Assembly: GCF_004366795.1 (NCBI RefSeq) | Contig: NZ_SORF01000001.1 | Span: forward strand, 124,001 to 188,000 | DNA: 64,000 nt | Direction: 5' to 3' | Source: Alicyclobacillus sacchari | GTDB lineage: Bacteria; Bacillota; Bacilli; Alicyclobacillales; Alicyclobacillaceae | Shown here: piece after piece, positions 34,783 to 43,824 of the stretch | Layout: every line of letters begins with the position of its first letter | Position numbering within the stretch: position 1 is the stretch's first letter | Translations under genes and position numbers: made by a program | Notes under the pieces: generated by a model | Databases searched by the model: none | Seen by the model: only the letters and a program-made list of their open reading frames with translations | Told to the model about the DNA's origin: nothing

Positions 34783-35166
34783 TTAAAACGCGCGCACTTT
34801 TACGTCTTGAACTTGAATTGGACCGACACCGCGTGGCACTTCTATAGATTCGAGGCGCTGTGCGCCGAGATGCTTTGTAATCAAATCACATGCCACATTC
34901 GGATCAATTCGATCTCCACACGTATACACATCAATACTTGCATATCCGTGCTCAGGAAAACTGTGAATCGTCAGGTGCGACTCCGAAATGATGACGACAC
35001 CACTCACACCCTGCGGAGCGAACTTGTGAAACGCCACTTCGCGAACCTCGGCGCCCGCCTCCAAGGCCGCATTTACCATAGCTCGTTCGATTCCATGGAC
35101 ATCGTTTAACTTTTCCGGGTTGCAGCCCCACAGTTCTGCAATCACGTGACGTCCCATCGTATCCAT
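34783..35166 (-). CDS. speH: S-adenosylmethionine decarboxylase proenzyme
   Basis: A 127-residue pyruvoyl enzyme that decarboxylates S-adenosylmethionine for spermidine synthesis in the cytoplasm. The short bacterial class is marked by [24 protein letters not shown]; self-cleavage between Glu and Ser of SES generates the pyruvoyl group, and His and Cys of the same block assist. GGGGGA lies 8 nt before the ATG. The gene is monocistronic, with its own promoter about 200 nt upstream and a leader of about 160 nt. Confidence 0.97.
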   Translation of the reverse strand: MDTMGRHVIAELWGCNPEKLNDVHGIERAMVNAALEAGAEVREVAFHKFAPQGVSGVVIISESHLTIHSFPEHGYASIDVYTCGDRIDPNVACDLITKHLGAQRLESIEVPRGVGPIQVQDVKVRAF

Positions 35167-35332
35167 GACAAAAATCCCCCTTTAAGCCAAATCGGCCATG
35201 CCGTTGCAAAGGCATGTGGAATCGTCCCTACACCACGGGGGAAAGTTAGTCCGTCGAGGTCCTAACCCTTTAAGTGTAAGTCCAAATCCGTGTTTTCAGT
35301 ACGCAGTCCAACTTGCAAACATTACGATGTGT

Positions 35333-35361
35333 AGTATACGTTGTGGACCCGCAATTTGCAA
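35333..35361 (-). promoter_or_regulatory. Promoter of speH
   Basis: TTGCAA (35356-35361) and TATACT (35333-35338), spacer 17 nt. The leader contains a hairpin (ATGCC/GGCAT) and two similar GATTTGG-CTTAAAGGG blocks close to the start codon. Confidence 0.6.
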
Positions 35362-35381
35362 TAAGGAATTATGTGGGCTCC

Positions 35382-36083
35382 TTAACCAAAAGGCAGTGGG
35401 GTTACCAAGGCACATACGAGGCTCAGTGCCGTTGCAACACAACAGACGGCGCAAACGCCAAGCCAAAGGCGCCGGTGACGGGCGTATCGTACAAATAATA
35501 AGGTGAGCAAAGCACCCGAAATCATGCCTCCCAAATGCGCGATCCACCCAATGGTCCCTAAGTTGGCGATGTCGATCACGACATTCACCGCAAGCACAAT
35601 GAGGAGTTGGTTGCGAACGAAGGCTGGAAACTGGCCCATGAAAGCAAGCGCCAACATGGCACCAAAGAGTCCGAAAATAGCGCCTGACGCCCCACCCGAC
35701 ACTGCATTAGGGAGAAACGGCATGCTCAGCAGATTTCCAATCGCGCCGGAAATAACGTAGAGCACAATAAAAAAAGGCGTCGTCAATAACCGTTCAACAA
35801 TGAAAAGCGTCCAAAGAGAAATCATATTAACCAGGATATGTACTGGACTTACGTGAACAAACATAGCAGACAAAATGCGGAATACTTGCCCTCGTTGCAC
35901 GAGTACAGGCAGCATGGCCCCTGCTCGCAACAGCCCGGCTGCGGATCTGCCGGTTGCCGATTCGACAATCACGTACCACGCAACGTTGAGAACCAGCAAA
36001 GTCCATCCCGCCGGTACCGGGTCTCCGCCCGCCGGCCGAAACTGCATTCGAAAGCGCCTCATTCGCGCGACCACTCCGTTCAA
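35382..36083 (-). CDS. Rhomboid-family intramembrane serine protease
   Basis: A 233-residue membrane protease with six segments. The rhomboid signatures are present: Asn in HILVNMISLW (oxyanion helper), catalytic Ser in GGASGAIFGLFGA, and catalytic His in WIAHLGGMISG. It cuts substrates within the membrane; its target is unknown. The TTG start overlaps the stop codon of the upstream glycosyltransferase by 4 nt (TTGA), so the two are translationally coupled; an ATG seven codons on is an alternative start. Confidence 0.92.
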   Translation of the reverse strand: MNGVVARMRRFRMQFRPAGGDPVPAGWTLLVLNVAWYVIVESATGRSAAGLLRAGAMLPVLVQRGQVFRILSAMFVHVSPVHILVNMISLWTLFIVERLLTTPFFIVLYVISGAIGNLLSMPFLPNAVSGGASGAIFGLFGAMLALAFMGQFPAFVRNQLLIVLAVNVVIDIANLGTIGWIAHLGGMISGALLTLLFVRYARHRRLWLGVCAVCCVATALSLVCALVTPLPFG

Positions 36084-37216
36084 TTCTCTAACGGTACAAT
36101 CTTCCCTGCTCGTACAGCATCCTCTTCCAAAACGGTATACCCACGCTCATATGCGGCAATCATGCGATCGCGAGAGTACAATGGCAACACTTGCTCTCGA
36201 AACACCTGCACGTAATGCGCTCGCAGCATGTCATCCGCAAATAGTCGACGCAAGGCTGTTGCCAATGCCTGCGCATCGCCAACCGGCACAATTTCACCTG
36301 CCTGACCGTCCAACAGCATGCGGCGCAATGCCGGAATGTCCGATCCGACGTTTGCAGCGCCATAAAAGCCGGCCTCTAGAACAGATGTCGGGGCACCTTC
36401 ACTCCTCGATGGCAAGACATGTACATCGAGCGCCCCATAAAAATCCTCGAGCGATTCGAGAAATCCCAAGAAATGAACGCGGTCCCGGACGCCAAGACGA
36501 TCGGTCAACGCCTCAAGTGCCGCTCTTTCCCTTCCATCGCCAGCAATACAAAGGTGCACATCTACTTCCGGAAATTTTGCCACCGATTGAATCAATACAT
36601 CGAGATTCTTCACAGGGTCGAGGCGAGCCGCCGTGCCCATGAATCTCGCCGATGGAGGCAACCCAAGCTTCGCTTGCCATAAGGTCCGGTATTCAGCCTG
36701 GGACCGAGCCGCGACTGGGAGCGAAATGGCGTTTGGAACCTCCAGGATGGTCTTGCAGGGCAAGAGGTCACCCAGTGACGGCTGGACAACGAATAAGCCT
36801 GAGGCCCGGCGAAGATGCCAAAGGTGCAATTTCGGGAATAAAAACGTTTTGAGTGGATGTCCAAGAAAATCGTATAGCGGATTGCTGTGAATGGTGGCAG
36901 TCCAAGATATTTGTTGACGCTTCGCGGCATACGACGCCAGTATGTTCATGCGAGGCCCGTGTGAATGTAAAAGCCATGCCCGTTCCTGCCGGATGAGGCG
37001 AGCAAGCTCGTCGATAGCGCTCCGGAAGCCTCCCCTGATCTTGGTCAGTGGAATCCCTCCGTACTCCATGGCAGACGCTAATGGGCCATCGCCCAAGCTG
37101 ACAAATCGATATTGATATTGCGTTTGCGCCTCAATGAGCCCTTCGGCCCACGTGCGCAGGTGAGACGCCGCTCCCCCCACCTCGTTTCCTGCAAAAAACA
37201 CCATGACAGTGCGCAA
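36080..37216 (-). CDS. Glycosyltransferase family 4
   Basis: A 378-residue GT-B glycosyltransferase. The N-terminal half starts with a GGAASHLRTW loop; the C-terminal half has FMGTAARLDPVKN, LCIAGDGRER and the donor-site motif SRSEGAPTSVLEAGFYG (the EX7E element). It transfers a sugar from a nucleotide donor, probably to a lipid or envelope polysaccharide; acceptor unknown. The TTG start is preceded by GGGGGA at 6 nt. It is coupled to the rhomboid gene downstream. Confidence 0.92.
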   Translation of the reverse strand: MRTVMVFFAGNEVGGAASHLRTWAEGLIEAQTQYQYRFVSLGDGPLASAMEYGGIPLTKIRGGFRSAIDELARLIRQERAWLLHSHGPRMNILASYAAKRQQISWTATIHSNPLYDFLGHPLKTFLFPKLHLWHLRRASGLFVVQPSLGDLLPCKTILEVPNAISLPVAARSQAEYRTLWQAKLGLPPSARFMGTAARLDPVKNLDVLIQSVAKFPEVDVHLCIAGDGRERAALEALTDRLGVRDRVHFLGFLESLEDFYGALDVHVLPSRSEGAPTSVLEAGFYGAANVGSDIPALRRMLLDGQAGEIVPVGDAQALATALRRLFADDMLRAHYVQVFREQVLPLYSRDRMIAAYERGYTVLEEDAVRAGKIVPLEN

Positions 37217-37236
37217 TCTATTTCCCCCGCAGCCAC

Positions 37237-37542
37237 TTACGACGGACGATGTCCCTGCTTCGTATGTGTGTGAATATAACGATCAAGATCTTCGTCATCA
37301 AACCAAAATGTTCCTCGGTATAGAAACAGAAAATCTATTGATGTATGCACGCGATCCGCCGTGAAAGCCAACATGTGATTGCGACGGACCGTCGGATCCG
37401 GCCAGACTTCTTGAAATCTACGATTCATACGATTGAATTGATCCTTGCTCATGCATGGAATCATGCATACAAACGCTTCGTTCGGCAGTTCCAGAATATC
37501 ATAATTCCTGCCATCGTATTCGATATTGAATCCCAGGCGCAT
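37237..37542 (-). CDS. Small cytoplasmic protein, unknown
   Basis: A 101-residue protein without membrane segments, with an N-terminal strand-rich part (FNIEYDGRNYDILELPNE) and an acidic and His-rich end. No family is recognised. AAGGATGG lies before the ATG at 37542, and the longest frame, which extends into the ABC permease gene, is unlikely. It ends 20 nt before the glycosyltransferase start and may belong to the same transcript. Confidence 0.6.
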   Translation of the reverse strand: MRLGFNIEYDGRNYDILELPNEAFVCMIPCMSKDQFNRMNRRFQEVWPDPTVRRNHMLAFTADRVHTSIDFLFLYRGTFWFDDEDLDRYIHTHTKQGHRPS

Positions 37543-37646
37543 GACAACCATCCTTATCGCGCAATACGAAATCTGAGATTGACGGTGGCAAAGAACCACT
37601 GATTTCAGTATAGCGGACGGCGGATCGCCAAACAAACGAAGCGCCC

Positions 37647-38855
37647 TTATTCGTAACGCAACGCCTCGATGGGATTCAAGCGAGCCGCCTTGTTTGCTGG
37701 ATACAGTCCACAAATGACGCCAATCGCAGCAGAAAACAAAAAGCTTATGAGCGCAACCGGCCACGGAACAGACGCAGGAATTCCGGTTGTAATTCGGATG
37801 CCAAGGCCGATGAAACAGCCGATCACGACGCCTGCAAGCCCACCTATCGCCGTGATCGTCGCCGACTCAACGAGAAACTGCAGCAATATGACTGTTCTGG
37901 TGGCGCCGAGCGAAATGCGAATACCAATTTCCTGCGTCCGCTCGGTCACGGATACCAACATGATGTTCATGACCCCGACGCCGCCAACAAGCAGAGCAAT
38001 GCCCGCAATAGCACCAATAACCAAGGTCAATATCGTTGTCACCTTCGACAGCAGCGCCCCCACACTCGAAGCCAGTCCTGACGAGTCCGCAAAGGCAGTC
38101 GCATCTCCTGCGTGAATATTCAGGGCCGTAACAATGCGCTGCGCGAGACTTTGCACGTTGGCGCCAGGTGCGGCCTGAACGTCCATCTCGCTGACGCTCC
38201 AGTTTGGAAACAAGTCCTGACACGTCGTTGCAGGCATGTACAAGGCGTCGCTTCCCATAAACAACGAGAACAGGCTCGTCTCTTGGGAGACTGCCACACC
38301 GACGATTTGTAGAGGCACTCCGGACACGTTCACCAACCCACCGATGGGATTCCCACTGCCAAACAGTTTATTTGCGAGAGACTGACTTAGAACCGCCACG
38401 TCGCGATGGCCGATCACGTCCGCTTGGCTAAACATGTGACCGCTTATGATGCGCAGTCTCGTCAATTCGTTTAAGTTCGCTGGCCCCGCCTCAATGGACG
38501 CGTTATCGGAGCGATTGCCGGAACTGACAACAGCCGTGCCGTACAAGGTGTAATTGACCTGTTGCACACCGGAAAATGAAGCCGCTATCGCCAAGTCAGA
38601 CTCATCGATGGCCAGCACTTGGCCAGGCTGCGGCAAGCCAGGCGCGACGAGCTCGCGCGGAACAATTTGAATCGTGTTCTGTGCACTACCGCTTGCAATT
38701 GCACCTAAAACGGCCGCCTTTCCACCGTTGCCGATAGCGACGATGGCAATAATGGACGCCACACCGATTAAAATGCCAAGCATGGTCAGAAACGAGCGCA
38801 GTTTATTCGTGCGCAAGGAAATCAACGCCATGTTGATCATTTCCCAGGCGTTCAT
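37647..38855 (-). CDS. ABC transporter permease, MacB/FtsX type
   Basis: A 402-residue membrane protein with one N-terminal segment, a large extracytoplasmic domain (about residues 45-280) and three C-terminal segments with the FtsX pattern (GGVGVMNIMLVSVTERTQEIGIRISLGA). It works with the ATPase and the periplasmic-adaptor-like protein encoded directly upstream, as in MacAB-type exporters of peptides or antibiotics. The start codon overlaps the ATPase stop by 4 nt (ATGA). Substrate unknown. Confidence 0.93.
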   Translation of the reverse strand: MNAWEMINMALISLRTNKLRSFLTMLGILIGVASIIAIVAIGNGGKAAVLGAIASGSAQNTIQIVPRELVAPGLPQPGQVLAIDESDLAIAASFSGVQQVNYTLYGTAVVSSGNRSDNASIEAGPANLNELTRLRIISGHMFSQADVIGHRDVAVLSQSLANKLFGSGNPIGGLVNVSGVPLQIVGVAVSQETSLFSLFMGSDALYMPATTCQDLFPNWSVSEMDVQAAPGANVQSLAQRIVTALNIHAGDATAFADSSGLASSVGALLSKVTTILTLVIGAIAGIALLVGGVGVMNIMLVSVTERTQEIGIRISLGATRTVILLQFLVESATITAIGGLAGVVIGCFIGLGIRITTGIPASVPWPVALISFLFSAAIGVICGLYPANKAARLNPIEALRYE

Positions 38856-39532
38856 CTTCGGCGTACCTCCTCGCGCCGTATTTGGCCGTCAACAATATAA
38901 ATGGTGCGATCCGCCGCCGCGGCAACAGTCGGATCGTGCGTGATCACGACAATCGTCCGCCCAGCGTGATGTAAATCGCGCAGCAAATGGATAATTTCGA
39001 GACCCGTACGCTGATCCAGTGCTCCCGTGGGTTCATCCGCCAGGATCAGTGCCGGATCGTTCGCCAAAGCACGAGCGATGGCCACCCGTTGCTTCTGTCC
39101 ACCTGAGAGCGCCGTGGGCAGGTGTTGTGCCCGATCCGCCATACCCACACGCGCCAGCAAGTCCAGCGCGCGAGCACGCCGCTCAGCCCGCCCTACGCCT
39201 GCATAGAGCAAAGGTAATTCCACGTTGCGCACGGCTGTGATGCGAGGGAGCAAATGAAAATTTTGAAACACAAAGCCAATCATGCGGTTTCGTAACACGG
39301 CGAGTTCCCGCGCCGAAAGGTTGCTTACCAACGTGCCGCGCAAGCGGTATTCGCCCACGGACGGCGTGTCCAAGCAGCCAATGATGTGCATCAAGGTCGA
39401 TTTTCCGCTGCCGGACGGTCCCATGATCGAGACAAACTCCCCTTCTTCGATCCGCAGATCAACGCCGTGCAGGACCGTCAATGGCTCGTCACCGACCCTG
39501 TATGTCTTGTACACGCCATGAAGTTCAATCAC
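38852..39532 (-). CDS. ABC transporter ATPase, MacB/LolD type
   Basis: A 226-residue ATPase with Walker A (GPSGSGKST), Q-loop ([12 protein letters not shown]), signature [15 protein letters not shown], Walker B (ALILADEP) and the switch His (VITHDP). The pattern LIGFVFQ and GALD puts it in the LolD/MacB branch. It overlaps both neighbours by 4 nt (ATGA), so the three subunits are made together. Confidence 0.96.
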   Translation of the reverse strand: MIELHGVYKTYRVGDEPLTVLHGVDLRIEEGEFVSIMGPSGSGKSTLMHIIGCLDTPSVGEYRLRGTLVSNLSARELAVLRNRMIGFVFQNFHLLPRITAVRNVELPLLYAGVGRAERRARALDLLARVGMADRAQHLPTALSGGQKQRVAIARALANDPALILADEPTGALDQRTGLEIIHLLRDLHHAGRTIVVITHDPTVAAAADRTIYIVDGQIRREEVRRR

Positions 39533-40593
39533 GTCGGCTTCACTACCTCTCCATTCGTCAGCGTGTCAGGTGGATTGACGACCACGGTTTGCCCGGGACG
39601 AAGCCCGGAAATCACTTGCACGGCGGTGTCGCTCGTCATACCAAGCTTAACTGGGACCAACGACACACGGTCACCCCGCACCACGTACACTGCATAACTC
39701 GTGCCTTCCTGAACCAATGCGCCGTACGGCACGGTTGGAACTTTTTCCGGCGTAACGCTGCTGATCCGACAATTCACTTGATACCCGTAAGGGACCGGCA
39801 AGGCTCCTTGCGGGGCGATGAGCACTTGTACCTGCGGCGTCCCACTCGCCGACACACTGGCAAAGGGTGCAACCTGTTGTACCACACCTCGAAACACCTG
39901 ATTGGGGAAGGCGTCGGTCGTCATGCTCACCGCCATCCCCGGCTGTATTTGGGCCGCATCCACTTCCGACAATTCCAAGACCACCTGCTTGTTTGGGCTG
40001 ACGACTTCCACCACAGGCGTTTGATTGCCTTCGGCGTCAAGTCCGTTTGCGTTCGCGATCAGGACAATTCCAGTTACACTTGCCGCAATGGTCATCTGGT
40101 TGAGCTGCGCCTTCGCCTGAGCCAGTTGTCCCTCCGCCTGTACCAAAGTTGATTGTGCGGCGTCAACCTGTGGCAGCCAAAGACCTTTCAAGGCAGCAGG
40201 TGCCTGTTGATATTGTGTAAGCGTACGCTGATAGGCGAGTTGTGCCTGCGTCACAGCCGTCGTTGCCTGGCTTACCGCGAGCGAGGCCGCACTGGTATTC
40301 AACTGCAATAAAGGCTGTCCCACCCGTACGTGTTGACCGACCGACACGTAGAGACGGGCAACGGGCTGCGGCAGACTCGCCGCTTCGACGATTTGTCTGT
40401 TGACCGGACGGACGTCACCCGTGCTAATGGTCACTCGCTGCATATGCTGAAGTTGTACGCTTGCCGTTTGAACTTGTACAATGGCGTGTCGCGATCGCCA
40501 AAAGACAGCGGATACAAGGCTGGCAGCGACGATCACGCAGAAAATCACCAAGATGACCAACCTTCGCCTCTTGCCGTAGCCTTCGCGCAGCAC
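39529..40593 (-). CDS. Membrane-fusion (HlyD/MacA-like) subunit
   Basis: A 354-residue protein with a basic N-terminus and one membrane segment (about residues 12-32), followed by the adaptor layout: lipoyl half (QIVEAASLPQPVARLYVSVGQHVRVGQPLLQ), a helical hairpin of about 90 residues, and barrel and C-terminal domains. It is the extracytoplasmic adaptor of the exporter in the next two genes; Gram-positive MacA-like proteins lack a TolC partner. GTG at 40593 follows GGAGGGG at 5 nt; the longest frame starts 9 codons earlier. Confidence 0.9.
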   Translation of the reverse strand: MLREGYGKRRRLVILVIFCVIVAASLVSAVFWRSRHAIVQVQTASVQLQHMQRVTISTGDVRPVNRQIVEAASLPQPVARLYVSVGQHVRVGQPLLQLNTSAASLAVSQATTAVTQAQLAYQRTLTQYQQAPAALKGLWLPQVDAAQSTLVQAEGQLAQAKAQLNQMTIAASVTGIVLIANANGLDAEGNQTPVVEVVSPNKQVVLELSEVDAAQIQPGMAVSMTTDAFPNQVFRGVVQQVAPFASVSASGTPQVQVLIAPQGALPVPYGYQVNCRISSVTPEKVPTVPYGALVQEGTSYAVYVVRGDRVSLVPVKLGMTSDTAVQVISGLRPGQTVVVNPPDTLTNGEVVKPT

Positions 40594-40719
40594 CCGAACC
40601 CCTCCTACATTCATCACCAACTAACATACCATACGAATTGGTGATTACTCACTGCATATTTGGTCATCCGACGCGTAGACATGGGACATACCCAGTGTGT
40701 GAAGACGAGGGATGGGAGC

Positions 40720-41106
40720 ATGACCAGGAGTAAAACGGTGTGCCGACTGATTGGTTGGACATGTACCACATTAGGGGCACTTGGCATCGTATACGGGCAA
40801 CTTGGATCTTACCTGCACTTTACGTCTGCAGAATCCTATATCTACCTTGCGTTTGGGCTCATTTCCATATGGGCCGCAAGACGGCGGCACCGTACAGCCG
40901 TGGCCGTGCTGTTTGCCGTCGGGATCGCGTGTTTTCTTTGGGCCATCCTCGGCTTGACTGCACCCGCGAACGAATGGGCTCGCTATATCGGTGAACAAGA
41001 ACCACTGGATGTTCTGATTCGGGAATTGATTGCATTATGGGGCGGCGGTAGCGCCATTCGCGAAATCTTGGATTGGCGTCGGCAACAAACATCTTCCGCT
41101 TCTTAA
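40720..41106 (+). CDS. Small membrane protein, unknown
   Basis: A 128-residue protein with three hydrophobic segments (about residues 10-28, 35-50 and 58-80) and a soluble end of about 45 residues. No family recognised. GAGGG lies 8 nt before the ATG at 40720; the longest frame begins 20 codons earlier. It is divergent from the exporter operon and precedes the CBS protein. Confidence 0.6.
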   Translation: MTRSKTVCRLIGWTCTTLGALGIVYGQLGSYLHFTSAESYIYLAFGLISIWAARRRHRTAVAVLFAVGIACFLWAILGLTAPANEWARYIGEQEPLDVLIRELIALWGGGSAIREILDWRRQQTSSAS

Positions 41107-41163
41107 ACCAAACTGCCCGGGCATACTACCCTGTGAACGCTTAGTCCACAGGAGGGATATTGC

Positions 41164-41601
41164 ATGAAGCTGCAACAGATCATGACCACCGACGTCACCT
41201 GCTGCTGTGGTACCGACTCGATTCAGAAAGCGGCACAGGCAATGAAGAATCAAAACTGTGGTTCAATTCCGGTCTGTGACAATAAACGCGTGATCGGAAT
41301 GATCACGGACCGCGACATCGTCCTAAAAGCGGTTGCACGTGGCAAAATCGACACGCGTGTCGAAGATTGCATGACAAATACAGTCGTAACAGCGACGCCT
41401 GACATGGATGCCCATGAGGCAGCTGACCTGATGGCTCAGCACCAAATTCGTCGTTTGCCAATCGTCAATGCTCAGGGCGAGTTGTGCGGGATTGTTTCCA
41501 TTGGCGACTTGGCCACGGTCGACATTCACATCAACGAAGCCGGCGATGCCCTCAGCAAAATTTCGGCTCGCACGGAAACACAAAATAGTGTCCTACATTG
41601 A
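41164..41601 (+). CDS. CBS-pair protein
   Basis: A 145-residue soluble protein made of two CBS motifs (IPVCDNKRVIGMITDRDIVLK at about 40-60 and RRLPIVNAQGELCGIVSIGDLA at about 97-118), which together bind adenine nucleotides such as AMP or ATP. The N-terminus contains an unusual run of three cysteines (TCCCGT). Such stand-alone proteins often act as energy-state sensors, as YhcV-like proteins of Bacillus; the partner is unknown. GGAGG lies 8 nt before the ATG. A terminator follows. Confidence 0.93.
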   Translation: MKLQQIMTTDVTCCCGTDSIQKAAQAMKNQNCGSIPVCDNKRVIGMITDRDIVLKAVARGKIDTRVEDCMTNTVVTATPDMDAHEAADLMAQHQIRRLPIVNAQGELCGIVSIGDLATVDIHINEAGDALSKISARTETQNSVLH

Positions 41602-41615
41602 CACACTGTCTATGG

Positions 41616-41637
41616 AGGGGCTGCGGCCCCTTTTTTG
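41616..41637 (+). terminator. Terminator of the CBS gene
   Basis: AGGGGC pairs with GCCCCT, followed by six T. Confidence 0.85.
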
Positions 41638-41651
41638 TTGGCCTGAATGGC

Positions 41652-41697
41652 CAAAAAAATACAGAAGGGCTGTCCGAGAAAGGTACAGCCCTTCTGT
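41652..41697 (-). terminator. Terminator of the SASP gene
   Basis: ACAGAAGGGCTGT pairs with ACAGCCCTTCTGT (13 bp); a run of seven T follows on the minus strand. Confidence 0.92.
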
Positions 41698-41702
41698 GTG
41701 TG

Positions 41703-41921
41703 TTACTCGATTTCTGTGGAGCCTTCGGCCAACTTTTGTTGCGCATATGCAACCAGTTTGCGCGTAATGCTGCCGCCGATGGAACCATTCTCGAATGACG
41801 AGACAAATCCCCAATAACCGTCTGCCGGCGGCGTGATGCCGAGTTCTCCTGCGATTTCATACTTGAGATCCTGCAACGCCTTGGAAGCTTGCGAAAGCAA
41901 CAGCCGATTGTTGTTGGCCAT
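41703..41921 (-). CDS. Alpha/beta-type small acid-soluble spore protein
   Basis: A 72-residue spore DNA-binding protein. LKYEIAGELGI contains the site cut by the germination protease, and NGSIGGSITRKLV is the second conserved block; ALDQ/ALQDLKYE spacing is typical. The stretch between the blocks (PADGYWGFVSSFE) differs from the classical Bacillus type and the block has GGS where GGE is usual. It saturates spore DNA and protects it against UV and heat. GGAGG lies 8 nt before the ATG at 41921. Expressed alone, with a strong terminator, presumably by sigma-G. Confidence 0.94.
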   Translation of the reverse strand: MANNNRLLLSQASKALQDLKYEIAGELGITPPADGYWGFVSSFENGSIGGSITRKLVAYAQQKLAEGSTEIE

Positions 41922-42004
41922 GCCCCATCCCTCCCTGAACACATTGTTCCCGAAAGGGATGTCATCACGCCAAGACAATCGAGGATCAAGTGGCAATTCG
42001 TAGC

Positions 42005-43138
42005 TTAACGCTCCGCAATGGGAACGTACTTGCGTCCGACTTTGCCGACGTACTCCGCACGTGGGCGAATCAAGCGATTATTCCGGTACTGCTCCAAAAC
42101 GTGAGCGGTCCAACCGGAAATGCGGCTGCACGCGAAAATGGGTGTATACAGGTGTGTCGGAATACCCATGGAGTAGTACGTGGATGCAGAATAAAAGTCA
42201 ACGTTTGCGTTGAGCCCCTTCTTTTCCTTCACGAACTGCTCAATGATTTGCGACATCTCGAACCACTTGGTTTCCCCAGCCAACTCGCCGGCCTGCTTGC
42301 TCAACTGGCGCAAGTGCGTGGCACGAGGGTCTTCCGTGCGATAGACGCGATGGCCAAAGCCCATAATTTTCTTTTTGTTGGCAAGCGCCTCTTCAATCCA
42401 CGACAACGCCTTATCCTTGTCGCCAATTTCAAGAAGCATACGCATGACCTGCTCATTTGCACCACCGTGCAATGGGCCCTTTAGGGTGCCAATCGCAGAA
42501 GTGATCGCCGAATACATATCGGACAAGGTCCCCGCCGTGACGCGGGCAGAGAACGTCGATGCGTTGAGTTCGTGATCGGCGTGTAAAATCAGAGCCGTAT
42601 TGAACGCTTTCTCCTCAAATTCCGACGGTTGCTCCCCTCGCAACTGGTAGAAAAAGCTTGCCGCGGCACTGAGTTCCGGAAGCGGTACTACTGGTTCGAG
42701 TCCCTGGCGAATGCGCTCAAATGAAGTGACGATGGTGGGGATTTTCGCGACCAATCGGGCCGCCTTGCGAAGGTTGGCTTCGATGCTTTCGTCGCCATCA
42801 TCTGGATCGTACAAACCGAGGTGGGAAACAGCTGTGCGAAGAACCGCCATGGCGTTCGCATCTTTCGGCAAGCGTTTTAACATATCCAAAACTGGCTCAG
42901 GCAAGGCACGCTCGCTCGCCAATTTCTCCGTGAACGCTTTCAGTTCCGTCTTGGACGGAAGTTCGCCGTGCCATAAAAGGTAGACTACTTCCTCAAAAGT
43001 GGACCCACCATTGACGAGATCGTGAATATCATAGCCTTGAAATATCAAGCGTCCTTCTTTACCATCCAGAAAACAAATTTCCGATGTATTTGCCACTACA
43101 TCTTCCAACCCGGCTTTAAAACCTGTATCCGCTGCCAT
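42005..43138 (-). CDS. citZ: Citrate synthase
   Basis: A 377-residue enzyme that condenses acetyl-CoA with oxaloacetate to citrate, first step of the citric-acid cycle. Catalytic residues are visible as His in LKGPLHGGANE, His in MGFGHRVYRTEDPR, and Asp in ANVDFYSAS. Length and the FQGYDIHDL start match the short Firmicutes type; 2-methylcitrate activity is possible. GAGGAGG lies 10 nt before the ATG. No icd or mdh follows, unlike in Bacillus; the neighbours are an SASP and an MntP-like gene. Confidence 0.96.
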   Translation of the reverse strand: MAADTGFKAGLEDVVANTSEICFLDGKEGRLIFQGYDIHDLVNGGSTFEEVVYLLWHGELPSKTELKAFTEKLASERALPEPVLDMLKRLPKDANAMAVLRTAVSHLGLYDPDDGDESIEANLRKAARLVAKIPTIVTSFERIRQGLEPVVPLPELSAAASFFYQLRGEQPSEFEEKAFNTALILHADHELNASTFSARVTAGTLSDMYSAITSAIGTLKGPLHGGANEQVMRMLLEIGDKDKALSWIEEALANKKKIMGFGHRVYRTEDPRATHLRQLSKQAGELAGETKWFEMSQIIEQFVKEKKGLNANVDFYSASTYYSMGIPTHLYTPIFACSRISGWTAHVLEQYRNNRLIRPRAEYVGKVGRKYVPIAER

Positions 43139-43288
43139 GAAAGCAGAACCTCCTCTTCCCTGCTGCTAGAGGCCCACATATGCGGGCCATGGGCCAAATG
43201 CCGCTTGCTGTACTCGGCCATTATACTACAATCACAGTCGCCCTCAAAAAGTGTAAACTTTGCCCAAATCAAAGTGAGGTGCGCCGTC

Positions 43289-43816
43289 TTACACAAAAGC
43301 CATGACGCCGGCAACGATAAGCAATACAGCGCCGGACAACTTATCTGGCGAAACCGTTACGCGCTTGCCGAGATGCCGCCCCAATTCCAGGCCTAGGAGC
43401 GTTAGACAAAGACTGATGACGCCAAAGACGACCGCGGCCACACCGAGTGGCGCGTTGAACATACCGATGCCAAAGCCAACGGTGAGGTTGTCCAACGACA
43501 GCGCGATCGCGAGAAACAAAATCTTCATACCCCGCGCTTTTGCCGCCTGCTCCGCTTCATCATCGTCATCCTCGCGCCGAAGTAAGCTATAGACACCCAT
43601 GACGACCAGGACGGCAATCCCGACCAGTTTCGCTCGTCGGCCGATATCACCAGCCACTGACTCGCCAATGACCATGCCGATAACCGGCATAATGGCCTCA
43701 AACACCGCAAAAATGAGCGCTGTCCGCCACTGTTGTGCCCGCGTCAACTGTGAAGTCCCAAGGCCGACCGAGGCCAGTGCATTGTTCGATCCCATCGCAA
43801 GGCCGAAAAGAATCAA
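43289..43816 (-). CDS. MntP/YtaF-like membrane protein
   Basis: A protein of about 175-180 residues with six membrane segments of the manganese-efflux (MntP, DUF204) type. The second half has the acidic motif ALSLDNLTVGFGIG, but the matching motif in the first segment is AMGSNNALASVG, with Asn in place of the usual Asp. A charged loop (RREDDDDEAEQ) lies in the middle. It could export Mn2+ or another ion, or be a divergent paralogue. The start is uncertain: TTG at 43816, or CTG at 43828 which lies 9 nt after GGGGGA and overlaps the folC stop. It is coupled to folC. Confidence 0.72.
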   Translation of the reverse strand: MILFGLAMGSNNALASVGLGTSQLTRAQQWRTALIFAVFEAIMPVIGMVIGESVAGDIGRRAKLVGIAVLVVMGVYSLLRREDDDDEAEQAAKARGMKILFLAIALSLDNLTVGFGIGMFNAPLGVAAVVFGVISLCLTLLGLELGRHLGKRVTVSPDKLSGAVLLIVAGVMAFV

Positions 43817-43824
43817 TTGCCAAA

